Shown piece by piece: positions 1 to 12,728 of a DNA stretch of 64,000 nt (the first letter of the stretch is position 1; every line of letters begins with the position of its first letter). A program made the translations under genes and the position numbers. The DNA is from Grammothele lineata (lineage: Eukaryota > Basidiomycota > Agaricomycetes > Polyporales > Polyporaceae): assembly GCA_002150815.3 (NCBI GenBank), contig NDFF03000180.1, forward strand, positions 47,287-111,286, in the 5' to 3' direction. The notes below the pieces were generated by a model, which saw nothing but the letters and a program-made list of their open reading frames with translations, made no database searches and was not told the DNA's origin.

Positions 1-3000
1 TGTGCTGCTTCGAGAATATATCTTTTGTAGAGCAATATCCAGCGTGTCACGTATCGCCTCCTTCGGGAAGACTGCTTTTTCGCTTTTGGATATACGTATG
101 ATAGCTGCCAAGGCATTCTTCCTCCTTTGTCGTATACGGCAGTCCAATGACCGCCGCAGATAGATGAACATCATAGGCCTTCCTATACTGATATCTCTTG
201 ATCACCGGGACAGCTCCCTGTCCCGTCAAAGGCCAAGTCCGCTCGTTACCATCCGTGCGTTCCAACTTTACCCACCTCGAGCGACGTTGAAGGAACCCTA
301 ACACGAGATCCAAACATGTACAGGCCCTTTCATATTGCCAGGAACCCGTCTATCGTACCTGCCCAATGACTGCTTGATGCATCACGTCTTCGACGGCCCT
401 CACGGTCCCAAGCTCCTTGCTGCGCCGTGCGCCCATCACCCGCGGTCTATCAGGGGGGCTCGCCCGCCCGCGCGGTGCACGCCATTCGATACGTGTCGCC
501 CCTCTCCCCCTTTGTCCCTCCTTGTCCCCGCATCACGACATTGCACATCATCCCGTCCGTGCACCCGTCTGCCGCCCAGGGCGGAGTCATTAACGGCCAA
601 GTCATCGCCAGGAACGGGCCCCACGCGCGCGAAATATACCGCACATCCTCGAGCTCCAGCGGCGACTTGAGGACGGATGTAACGCCAACTCAAGCTGCGC
701 GGTCAAAGACGAGTTAATGTCGCTCCTCTACGGCGCGGCGCCCGCGCCACCGCTGAGGTTGTCTCCGGAACCACCTCTCCCTACTCTTTCGCCACTTCCA
801 GCGTTCGGCCGACGCAGACTGCCAGTAGCCCCAGCGAATGACGAGGATCTCAGGGATCGTGTGCGCGCCCGCCCTAGGCATCCCTGCTCCACGGCCGCCA
901 CCGTCGACACCGACCAGGCCTGGTACGGGCTGCGTGAGGAAAAGACAAAAGGGCCGTAGCAGGTATGTGCCAGCCTTGCATGTACTGAATTCGTGCCGTC
1001 TACGACTGTGTGATGCACAAATGCACCTTGTTCCATGTCACGCCTGCAGGAAACAGACACCGAAAGGACCCCGAATAAGCCGGAACGGCGTGGTTCAGTC
1101 TCCGCCTGAACTTTGGGCTCCCAAGAGCCAACCTGCGGGTAAGTAGCGCGTCCACATACGGGGCCCATGCATGGAAGATGCACCGGTCATACTCATCTCG
1201 CCCCTGCTCGCAGATTCATGCCCGGGATCTGGACGCTCGTTCCAGGTCGGTGACGGCCGCGCCCTCTCTCGTGTGCGGTGTCCCCCCATAATTAATCTTC
1301 CATGCTACTCGGGTTGTGCGCCACACGGAAATCAAGGACAAGTGCACCCGCGCTGTACACCGTTCCAAGGACCGTCAGCGCGGACGGCATTCAGTCCGTT
1401 GATGCCGTCGTCCTCGTGTGCTCGTCGCGCCCGTGAGATGGGCGGTCGAGGTGGCTCGGGTTTGGACGAGCAAGAAAGGCGGTGCGCGGCGCATCACGAA
1501 TATTTCGGAGCGAGCGCCGCCCCGCGGACAGCGAGGGCGCGTGTCCCTTCCGCCAGTGAGCTCGCGTTCGTCATACCCCTGGAAGCCAATAGCTCTCTTC
1601 TATTGCGCCACAAGAAGCCTCGCCGCGAAAACGCGTGGTGGACCAGTCACTCCCTCCCCAAACCCCATCATATCGCAAACCATCGCGCCTCTCCGCCGCT
1701 CCTCGTCCGTCCGCGAGACCACGCGGCAAAAAACCTAGGACGCCCGTTCGTCCAGATACGCATGCACATACATACGGGTGGCGACGCCCAGCGCCCACGC
1801 ACGGCGGTTTTGTCCGCAAACGTGCCCCTCATTCCCGCATGCGCGCGCGAAGCCCAAATACCGCCCCCGCTTCCTGCTGCCAGAGACCCGAGCAGCGACG
1901 CGCCTTCAAGCTTCGATCCCGGCACGCCACAGCGCCGCGCACCGCCCAGCCCCTCTCCGTCAGCGCACGCAGCACGCGCCTGCCTCGCGCGCGCGCGCGC
2001 GTACGTCGTTCTCGCGTCCGGCCCTTGGGGCCTTCTAACCTGATTTGTCTCTTTCTTCAGGAACCCGTCGCGGGTTTGGGCCTCTGGACTCTGCAGGAGG
2101 CAGCGCACGGCGCGCGCGAGGCTCATTAAGCGTAAGTCTTTGCCGCCGCGTTTCAGCTTGCAGATCCCTTCGCACGGACATGATGCATCAGGAAATTGTG
2201 GCTAAGGTTCAGATCCAATCACACAGGGCCGGCGCACCGCGAGCCCCACGGTTGCTCGCGTCCCAGCCCCGAGACGTCAGCCAGCTGGTAATTCCTTCTC
2301 ATATTCGCTTTCTAATTGACATCATTTAGATGTGGGCATGCCCACGGACGTCTGGCTGCGCGCCGGTCGCACCTATATGCCAGACGGGGAACGCGGGATG
2401 CCCCGTATACGGCTGTCCTTGTCCCGCAGGTTCCTTTCCCAGGCGTAATATTCAAGAAGCGCAATTGCTCTGCGGACATCTGATCCCATCTCGAATCCCC
2501 CTGCCTTCCTCGGCGCGGAATCAACGTCTATCAATAATCACAGAATTCGACGGCGGGGGCGGGGGAGCACACGAGCGGGGCTTCTCTCAGTCTCAGCGAC
2601 GGCGCGGCGACCGCCGCACTTCCCCCGTCCCGGCCGGCCGGCCGCGGGCCCGCCCCCGTCCCCCATTCGTTCGTTCCTTCGTCCACGCATTCATTCGCGC
2701 CTTACGGACATGAGTATTTGGACATTTCGACGCGCGCAACGGACGAGAGCCGCAAGATTCTTCTCACATAAACTCTTATCAGCGGCGGCGACACGGCACG
2801 GCAAGCTCCCTCGCGCACCGCCGGCGGCGTCGAGCGTCGGTGCCTAAATGCCACAAAAGTATATGAATGAAGGTGGGAGGAGAGTCTAGACCCAGGACTC
2901 CCACACGAACGGCGGAGGCAGGCTCTCCACCGAGAGGGTTACACATACATAAGTGCCTCCCCCGCGAACGTGCAGTGCGGAAAGCTTGGAAGCGGGCACT

Positions 3001-6000
3001 CGGTGCGTATACTGTATATGTGCGCGGAGCGGGAATCATGCTCCGCCGCCAAGGATTCGCGGCCGTCGCGGGCGAAGAAGTACTAAGGTGGCAGAAGCTC
3101 GGACCAACCCGTACGTGCACACGGCCGCGTTCGACGAATGGCAATTCTCCCTCTCCTTCTGTCCCTCCGCACAGCGGCCGGGACACAACTATACCCGCAG
3201 CGGCATCATCCCGCGGTCGCTCGAAGTACTGTGTCCTCGTATCCACCGTCTTTCTAAGCCGTTCTTACATATTCCAGAGCCCTTCAGAGGATCCCCGTGC
3301 ACGCGACAGCGCGGGATCGGCCGACCGACATTCACGCACGAAAACGTCACTGACGCCCCCGTTTCGCGCGTCCGCGTTAGTACTCATTCAGTCCGTCGCC
3401 GCTGCCTTCTCTCGCCTGCGATCAGGCTTTTTCGAGGGTGAGCGAGCTCCTGCCAGTGAGGTACCGCCAGAGTCGCCAAGGAGACAGAACTGGGTTCGCG
3501 AAGGGCGAAGAAGAGAGACGAACCGGATCGTTGGCCGCGCCTCCGACTCCCTCCCTCCATAAGCAACTCGGGTTCCGGGAGCGCGCCCGCTCGTCCCAGG
3601 TGTGTCATGCGTGCCGCGTCGTCTCGCACGGCGTGCAGTGAGTGTCCTCGGTATCAGATATCGATGACAGGTCCTGCCAGTCTTGGTTTCGTGGCGTTAA
3701 TTCGGGAGCCTGAGGTACGTATATGCGTTCTTGATGGACCGAGTCGTCTTATTAACGTGCTCGTGCTATAACCCCCGAACAAAAACACCGACGTAAGGTG
3801 CGAAGTTTATGATGGCGCAGGCGTGCCACCCGCCGGACCGCGGACGCATCTGCGCTGATGTCGGCCTTCGGGCGCTGTATGTAGTTGGTCGGTGCGGGAC
3901 GGAGCGGGGAGCCAGGCTCCCAGTGCAGAGCGGAAGGGGGACCCCGTCGCGGAACAGCGACGCAGCGCACACGAGCGTAACGTAACGTACGGTACGCATC
4001 TGATGGCGGGGCGCCGCATGCAATAAACATTCAATGTGCGCGCACCCAGCCGTCGCGGCACCCCGCGTCGGCCCAGCGGGACTCGGACTAGTTACTGTAG
4101 TATGTAAGTTGGGTACTGCCTGCCCGTCCAACGAGGCCTGGGTGCGGACGCACCCGACGCGACCCTTGCGGTTCAATTTCGACCAACAGCTCTTCGTGAC
4201 CCGCCGGCCGACGCCGCCGATGTCTATATGGAGGGTTCACCGACCCTGAGGTGAGGCTGTGGCTGCGCCGGGCGGCGCCGCCTCCGCGACGACGAGATCC
4301 TACTCGTGTTCCCGCTGGATGGTGCGATGGCACGTCTCTTATAATGGGCGTGGCGGGAATGTAATAATTTGTAGTACGTAGCGGTTCCCCGCCACGCTCT
4401 CGACGGCCTAGGCTAGATACGGGTATGATCAGTAGTAAGCAGGTGCGACCCACGGGAGGTGTCCGACGCTCCGCCCCGAGCGAAACCACCCTGCGCGGGA
4501 GGGCGGCGGGACGATACTTGGACCGGGTCCGCGCTGCAATCAAGAGGCTGTCCTCCGCGTTCTCCGCGACGCTGCAGCGAGCTCCGATTTCGATTTTTGC
4601 AGGCGCGAGCGCGAGGATTCCTCGCCAATATATTGAGGCTACTGCTCCCGGGGACTGAACTCCTGGAGAAAGAGGCCGTTTCCTTTTCGGACCGCTGACG
4701 CGTCCACTACATCGTTCGAGCCCCGAGAGAGTCCGAACGTTGCCCACCGAGGATACCGCCATTCGGGCCACTGAGCAGGACTGCGAAACGGTCGAAACCC
4801 CAGGGCCGTCTCAGGTCGGTGTGGGCCCGTTTCCCGGATGCCGCACGGCGAGTCTAACGGAGATGCATGCATAGATCTGAAGCACGTTCAGCATATACGG
4901 AACGCCCGAGCAGACCCCGACGCCGGTCCCGGGGCGGCTGGACTCGCCGCGCGACATACCACACACATACGCGAGCCCACCACGCGGCCTCCGAGCTGCA
5001 GCACCCCAAAGCCTCTTCCACGCCAGCTAGCACCCCCTCAACCCCGCGGGACGCCATGCAGGACCCGCGCGGCACGGCGGCAGCTGACGCGCATCTAGCC
5101 ATATGCGGTCCATCGACCCTGAATGCGCCGCGCGCTGCGAAGCCCGAAGCCGCGAAGCCTCGAGGCGTACACAATACGGGACGTCTGGGGTGGGGACGTC
5201 GGCCCCAGTCAAGGTCCGTCGCGGTCGAGCGGGCGCGCGCGCGTGCACGTCGAAGCGTCCCGCACTCCGGCTTCGCTCGCAGCAAGCCTCGTCTTCTAGA
5301 CTTCCAGGGCTGGCTTCCGCGGACCTGGGCGGCGGAGCGCGGGCTGGCTTGGGGGCTCTGGCCCTGGGAGAGGGGCGTGGTCCGACCCGCCCGGGAGAAC
5401 TCGAGTCGCCTTTCCGAGCACGGAGGAAGCCTAGGTTGACGGTGCCCGACGGAGGGAGTGGTGACCGTTGGGGACGTACGGCGTCGTGGACGGTGCTTCT
5501 AGTGTCGAGCCCGTCGAGGAAGCTTCAACAAGGGCGAAATCGAGTCCAGCTGCACGATCCAAGGACGTGCCGAGCCTCTTGATTGCTGCGCTGCGATGCT
5601 CAAGCCGCCGGACTCGGAGGTGCGGCATGCCGTTTGCCTGTCCACTCCCAACCGCTTGTATTGACGGCCTGGTACCCTCAACGTGAGCATATTGAAGGCC
5701 TGGGGTCGATGACATGCACCGTACACGTACGGACGTACGGCATAGGACCCAGGACGAGCTCGTGGCACGCCCTGCGCTTCCCTAGTGCTTTCTCTTTCCA
5801 GATCTTCCCGCGACCGGGCGCCTCCGTCCTCGGCGGGTCGGGCAGCGCGCGCGGTGTTCCGCCCCAGCGCGCCCAAAGCGGGCGTGAGCGCAGTCTAAAG
5901 CGCGGATCCTCTCCGAGAACGCTCGGCAGATTACACGTTCATCTGAGCGGCCGTCGTGCGGCGCGAGCAGAGTCCTGGAAGCCATGATGGCGCGCGGGAG

Positions 6001-9000
6001 CGCGGCGCTGAATGGGAGCTTGGGGGCTCGCATCATGCCGCGCGCGACAGGGACGCTTGCTACTTGCTGCTGCCCCTGTCAGAGACGACAACGCTGCGCA
6101 ATGGCCGCCCCGGGCCCGCGGCTGTGTTCCGGGATGACTCGGTCCAACTTTCCTAGCTCTACCATCCGCATGCAGGCTGAACGTTTGCCACATTTGACGC
6201 AAACGAGTGTTCCCAGTATTTCCGCCCGGCGCCGAGCCTCGACTCGGAAGTCGATTCCCTTGTAGAATAATGTCGTCGCGTCAGCAGCGCCCGGTCCAAA
6301 TTAAACGTCGCCCTGCGCACCTCGCATGAAGCCTTTGACGGAAGGTACGCGCTGGGGGTACCGCATCCGCCCGCGCAGCTCGCCCGCGCGCTCCCACACG
6401 GGCGCAGCGGGCAGTGCTGATGGTTATCATTGCCTGCACCTGGTGACGTTGAAGGGCGGAGGGCAGGCCGTCATGGAAGAACCACAGACAGGATTGGATC
6501 CAACGCCTAGCCATGCCGCAAACATTTTCCGTATGGGAGCGTAGAGATTTTGTGAGTTTCTACAAGGTTCGTATCTCCGAATTCGACGCATCCGTCTGAA
6601 AGAATCCCTCTACCATCCTGAGCGGATGCAATGGAAGATCGTTTCAGGGATTCATTGGCTCGGATGATCGCCGGGAGGGTTTCATCAGCAGTTCAGCTAT
6701 AGAGTAGAGGTATCAGTGACCACAGTTCCGCACGGAGTAATTAATGGAGAACTCACTCTCTGACGGGCATTTGCCCCGACTTCGTAGCTAGGAAGAAAGG
6801 ATTACCGCCGACGTCGGTGACTCCGAAGGGTGCTTCTTGAGCCAGCCATGGGGCTAACACACTTCGTGCGAGAGTGTCGGAGTCAAACCCGCGTTTCAAA
6901 ATGTGCGACCGGGCGTAGAAATTCTCACTCTGCACGGCGAAAAGCGTCACTAGAACAATGTGTCTTGGTAGATGGCGGACGTATTGCAAAAGAGGAGCTT
7001 GCGAGGCCGAACCCGTACCCTAGATGCGTTGGCATCAGCAGACGTCTGAGACCTACAAGCGTCGCTCGACGTACTCGATCGTACCGCCCGGTCACAGCCG
7101 TGGGGCACACAACATATTCCTCAGGCCTCCTCAAACCTATGTCTCCGCCTCCACTCTTCCCAACCGCAGACCGCACGAAAAACTTCGTGAGCCTCACCAC
7201 GTCCGAAACGTCCTCCGACAACCAGCGGGGCGCCGGCTCGACCGACGTGCGCGGACGTCCGTCATGGCGACGAGACCACACTCTAGCCCCGTTTCGTCGC
7301 TCCCAAACGCGCCCAGGACAAGGTTGAAGCTGATACACAGCAAATATCGGAGGCGGAGTTGGCAGGTGCGGTAGTGGGGTCGGAGGGAGGGAGTGAGGAA
7401 AGGTGATCGCACGATGGAGTCGGCGGCGGCCTCGAGACGACTCTGCGGTCAGCCGCCAAGTGGCCGGTACCGCTGCGTGCGCCGGGCGGTCGTAGTCGGT
7501 GAGAGGGGCTGGAAAGTTGCGGCAGGGGCGTCATGCGCGGTGCACTAGCCAATGTCTAGGCGGTGGCGAGCTTGCATCCACATCCAGGGAGGCCGCGGGC
7601 AGGGATGCATCAGAGAACGCGCGGGCTGGGATCAGGAGGAAGGGAAGCTTGGCCCTCAGGTTGCGGCGGCGGCGTAGCTGTTGTGGAAGAGCAGCAGTAA
7701 GTCGCCGTTGGGGGGCTAAGCCTAGAGGAGCGCCGCAGAGCATGCCAGATGACAAGCTGGCTTCCATCGCCGCCGGGCTGTGGCTTGAGGAGGGTGGATG
7801 ACAGATTCGACGGCCTCGGGAGAGCGCCATGGACTCGGAGGCTAGTTTGAACGGTTGGCTTTGGAGGACGCCAGTCCTCGGTGCCACGGCTTACCGCTCC
7901 TGTAGAACTCGTTTCGATGTCCCGGGTGCAGTCAAGGCACATACAATCCGCAAAGTAGAGGGCCCGCTGCGAGTATGTCGAAGTCGCCGTACCCACTGGC
8001 CACTGGCCAGACGGACCGTCGCGGACGTTGCGTGCGCCGGGCCCGCGTAACGATTCTGAGTCGAACCGCGCTGGCGGGCCGGGCCCACGACGTCACGGCA
8101 AGCGCCGCAAGGAAGACCCGGCGCCGTTGTGGCGTCGCCGCCATCAATCCATCACGATCGAATATTCGACGCCCTCGGGTAGTCTCCGCGCGGCGGGCGA
8201 AGAGAAACCTTGCGCGCAAAATTGCATCCATCCACGCCCCTTGCGCGCGGCGCATCGCTGGTGTCGCAGGAACGACTTCGCCCGCTTTTTCCACGTACGA
8301 GTGGAGACTCAGCGACGCAGACGCGCGTTAAACGGCCTGATGGCGCTGGCAGGTACGTTTTCAATGCTGAGAACATAGCCATACGCCAGATAATGCCATC
8401 ATGGTGACTCTCGTCACTACGATATTGGCGCAATACAGTCGTCCTCTCAAGAAGCCTCCGACCCTGGACGCGTACACGCCGTCTCGATAGCTTCCTTACA
8501 GCTTCCACGCGACAGCCAGCAAAAACATGTGCTGCCGCGGCCTCTCCCATCACACAAGCGTACGTACAGGCCACCCTGTTCCCGCCGCCCCTGCATAGGG
8601 CAAGGTACTTGTTCTTTCTGGCGTGGCCTGCCACTCCCCGTGCACCGCCGTGGACCCGATGTGCGGGAGAAGCGCGTGATTGGGCTTGGACGGGGAGGCG
8701 GCGACCCACGGGGAGCGGCGACCTGCCTTAAATTGTGTGGGCCGAGCTCGTCTTTGTGCTTCACGCTGCTCGATGGGGATTCAAGGGGGGTGCTGACGAA
8801 CGCGAGGCACGGTGGCGAGGGTGGAGAAGATGGCCATGCTTAATGAGCTAGTAAGAGATTGGCTTGCCTTCCTCAGGAGCCCGAGAATTTCCGTTGTTCC
8901 CTAGCAGTGGCGCAACCTCTGGAGTCTACGCACTGCTGCAGCCACGCACGAAAAAGACGACTGACTCGGCAGTGCGTGGGGTTCGGACGGCATACATGTC

Positions 9001-12000
9001 GTTTTTTGACATATTGAAATTTGATGGCAAGCCGCATTGGCGCATCCAGTAAGAGAGTCCGGGTACGTTTGCAAAACCTCGCGGCGCAGGACACTGGCAC
9101 ATCCTGACACACGCACACCCGACGTGGTTTTCTCTCGATCCCGAGCAGCTTTAGCTCAAGTGCCAGAATAAGGCCCGCTTCTAGCGTCGATAGACTAGTC
9201 AGCCTCTCACGTCAGGATACAGTATAAGCAGGGCACGATGCCCGCCAAAACGAAGCTACATACCCACGAAGACTCGGGCAACCTTCTCGACGCTCTCCGT
9301 CGCGAGGGGCGCTCCGAGCCTGCCCATATCGGGGCGGGGCCCCGCCCGCCCGCCATACAAATTTGAGCTCCGGCCGGTGCCCGCCCTTTCCCCGCCTCCC
9401 GCCGCCCGCCGCCACAAGGGCGCGACGCCCGCCGTCCGGGGGCACCGAAAAGGCGATTCCATCAGAGCGTTCGGTAGGCACGCCGCCCCTCCCGTCGTCG
9501 CCGACTCGTCTTCGGGTCCCCGCCTTGCCCGCGCCACGTGATATCGCGCATCCGCATGAGAGGTGCGAGCGCCCCGCGGAGCGCGCCCGCTGCTCGCGAG
9601 TTGCTGCTAGTGGCGTCGGCGAGAAGTACATAAAGAAGTGCTCCCGGACACGGGGAGACGGTCAGACGGTCGCGCCATCATCGCGACTCGTCCCGCTCCA
9701 TTCTCTGCGCAGAACGCGAAGGCTACCGTATACAGGGCTTCTCTCATGATTAGTGCGCTGGAACCTGGTAACCGTTTAGGTGAGACGTACTTAGTCGTGC
9801 CGCTTCGTCATGCCCTGGTCGTTGGTGCCGCACCCTCGTGGTTTTCGCCCAGGGGTCCTGCGCTTACGCGTGTGCGTTACGTGTGACGAAGGCGCGCGCG
9901 GCGGGATGATCCGCCGCCCCTCGCCCACGAGTCGCGCTGTTCGCCCTGCCCCAAAAAGGCCCCTTGCAAAGCGCGTTGCGTTGTTAGCCGACGCACGCGA
10001 GCCCTCGGGCACTGCCGTCGGCCATCGCCCACGCGCAGCGCAGTGGCTCCGAGCTCGGGTGGTGTTGTTGTCGGCCAGGCTGGACCCAGCGGCGCTGCCG
10101 TGGCTTAGCCGCTGTCAGCGATGTGGACGTCCACTGGCAAATGCACGGAGGAAGAGGCGAAGGTGGCAGCGTCGTGACGGCGGCATCGCGGCACGCTTCA
10201 AATTCGCCCCGGTGGGCCCGAAATATGTACTTGAGCAGTGCGTGAGTGAGTGCGTCGCTTGCTCGGCTGAGGCTCGGCTGATGATTGAGGCGTGAGGCCT
10301 TGAGGGAGGATTCGCTCGACTTGAACGTTGAAAGTAAGTCGTAGTCCGTGCGTCCGGCGAAGCTGTTCCCGTCTGAGGCTCTCACGCGCTGCGACCACCT
10401 AAACCTCTAACGCTTACTGAGATGGATCATCGTACATATTGCACGAAGCCCGTCGAAGAGAAGAACTTGAGATAGGCACGTCATTGAAGAAGTGCGTCAA
10501 GGAGCGGGGCCAGTGCGCATCAGACGCGCTCGATATTGAGCGGCGCCGAGGCTCCGCGTGCCTTCTCCTCCTTCTCCTGTCAGAATGGTGAGTGTTGAGA
10601 AAATTGGGGCATTAACGGCGCGCATGGGCTCCTCGGCGACCGTGAGGCTGGTGACTTCGGGACGCACTGCTCAAGCTGGAACTCGAGACGAGCTGTTCGG
10701 ATACTGTACGGTGTACAACGACGAGTGGGTTTGCCACAGGCTGTCCGTAACAAACGCAACCCTTTGATAGTTCTGTGCCTCGCCGTACGTCCCCGCCATT
10801 CAATATTGAATATGAACGCTGCGACGCCGGATGCGCCCACACCGCTCCGAGCACCCGCGTCCCTCGGACGCCCGGTGGATCCGCTCACAAGACGACGGAT
10901 CGGAGGAGTGCTACGTCCGTCTGCCCGTCCTTCCATTCGCGTCAACGCCGGCGCCCATGCGGCCCCGAACATCTACGCGCATACATCGGGCCACGAAGAG
11001 CGAGTGTGCCGGTGCCACGCTCGAGTAGTATCGAGCAAGCATTGTACGTGCGTAACTCGCGACCTCACTCAACTTGAAGCATGCGCAGCATCAGCGTAAG
11101 TATCGCAAACGGGCCAGACTGCTCATCCAAACTTGCCTCGCGCGTGGCCCTCACTCGAGGCCCGGACGCATCCGGTGCACAACTCAGCGACACTCACTCA
11201 GCCTAATTCTAAACAAACTTCGCGGTAAGTATTTTTTTCACAAGTGCATTCGCAGTCGTAGCGGACAGCCCGAAAACTGAAGTACTGAAGTAATAAAATG
11301 GCACACGCACTTCCATTCCCAGAAGACACTCGGGCCCGACGTCCAAGCTCGGCCGCCATAAGTCCACCGTAAGGACGCAGGTACCGTACTTACTGATAAT
11401 TCTACTAGTGTAAGCTCACCGTCCCAAATGCTCGGCCCCGCGACTCGGGGAAGACCTCGGCGCCTGCCGTCACTAGTGTCCCCCGTCACCGGTACCCGTA
11501 CGCCGTACGCCCGGGCTGAGAAATATCTAGCGAGCCTGGACAGCTGGAAGGCCCGGGCCTATGTAGGAAGGAAGAGAAGAGGGGGGGGGGCAACGTTAAC
11601 CGAGTACGGGGTGTGCACGTGCAGGCGAAGGGTTCGGATTCGTGACAAGCAGCTCTAGGCGTTGGCCAGGATCCGGAGCCGCGTGCACACTAGTAGTACT
11701 GCACGGCGGTTCCGGGAACTTAATATACACGGACACGGACAACAGCACGCCCCGCGTCGCGCGAGGGAGGCAGTCCGGTCCCGTTCAAGGGCGACATGAA
11801 CATCGAGCGTTGAGTAGTCATGAATATTGACAAGTGACTGGTGGCTTGCTCCGTGAACCTCCAAACCGCTGAAGCAGAGCTGGCCCACCTATTCCGTGAT
11901 CGTATCCACCACTCACCAGCTAGCCACGCAAAGACGGACGGGCCCCAATGCCCATGCGCCCCTTGAAAATTTGAAGGCCGCAATCCCGATTCCCGATCCA

Positions 12001-12728
12001 CTCAGTGCTGTAAGATTATCGTTTGCGTTTTTATTAGAGCATGCATGCGTCGGAAACACTGCGCGGCGGAACCAAGAAAGCGACGAGCGATACAGGTCAG
12101 AGGGGGTCAGACAGTCTGCGGCGACGACCGGGCGGAGGCGGTTCGGGATGTGCGTGTTGAGGGGAAGCGAAGGGAGAAAAGGCAGAGGGGGTGGGAGGGG
12201 GACAAGCGATGTAGATCTCGAGCGACGGGACGGAGAATGTATACGGGGCACAGCGACGGAAGGCGGGCGAGTGCGAGTGCGAGGGTGAGGGCGGGTGTAC
12301 CAAGAGGAGGAAGAAAAGAAGCAAAGCGTTACAGGGGAGGGGTGGACGGGACTTGGATAGATGATAGCGGCGAGCAGTAGAAGCAGAAGCAGAAGCAAAG
12401 GCAAAAACCAAGTGCCCGTTCCGAGAGCGCGAACCCCGTGCGCATGCCCCACTCCGGAGCGACCAGGCGGAGAGGTAACGACGAGCGACGAGCAACGGCG
12501 GGGAAGAGACTGAAGTGAAGAAAGAAAGGCCGGCGCGGGGGATAGGCAATAAGCGATACACGTCTGGGGGATCTATGTATATGGTGCGAGTGGGAGACAA
12601 GAGCAGGGAGGGAGAAGAGGGGCCGCGCGTGCGCGCCGTCAAAAAATACATCATAAATACACGAAAAAATATAGCGTCCGACGTTTCCTTTCCGTCCCCC
12701 CTGCGCCCCAGCCGCGCAAGGAGCTCGC
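1..12728. other. 12.7-kb GC-rich stretch without a recognisable gene
   Basis: I read both strands and found no open frame with a recognisable domain, no exon chain with consistent splice phases and no transposase or reverse transcriptase motif. The open frames present translate into Arg/Pro/Ala/Ser-rich sequence typical of chance frames in GC- and CpG-rich DNA. Small features visible are an alternating GC run near 1986-2000, a run of ten G at 11581-11590 and an AGAAGC-type run near 12378-12400. Isolated splice-like words (for example gcgtaag at 2126 and ggtaagt at 11224) occur, so a spliced non-coding transcript or long untranslated region cannot be excluded. The stretch lies downstream of the GATA gene. 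Confidence 0.55.

Noticed and set aside
47..313. 88-codon minus-strand open frame with less biased composition (QYRKAYDVHLSAAVIGLPY)
   Set aside because: Looks more protein-like than its surroundings, but it lacks an ATG start, is not extended by clear exons and matches nothing I know. It could be the end of a gene or chance.
1171..2043. 290-codon plus-strand open frame
   Set aside because: Low-complexity Arg/Ala/Pro text with overlapping frames of similar quality on both strands. No recognisable motif.
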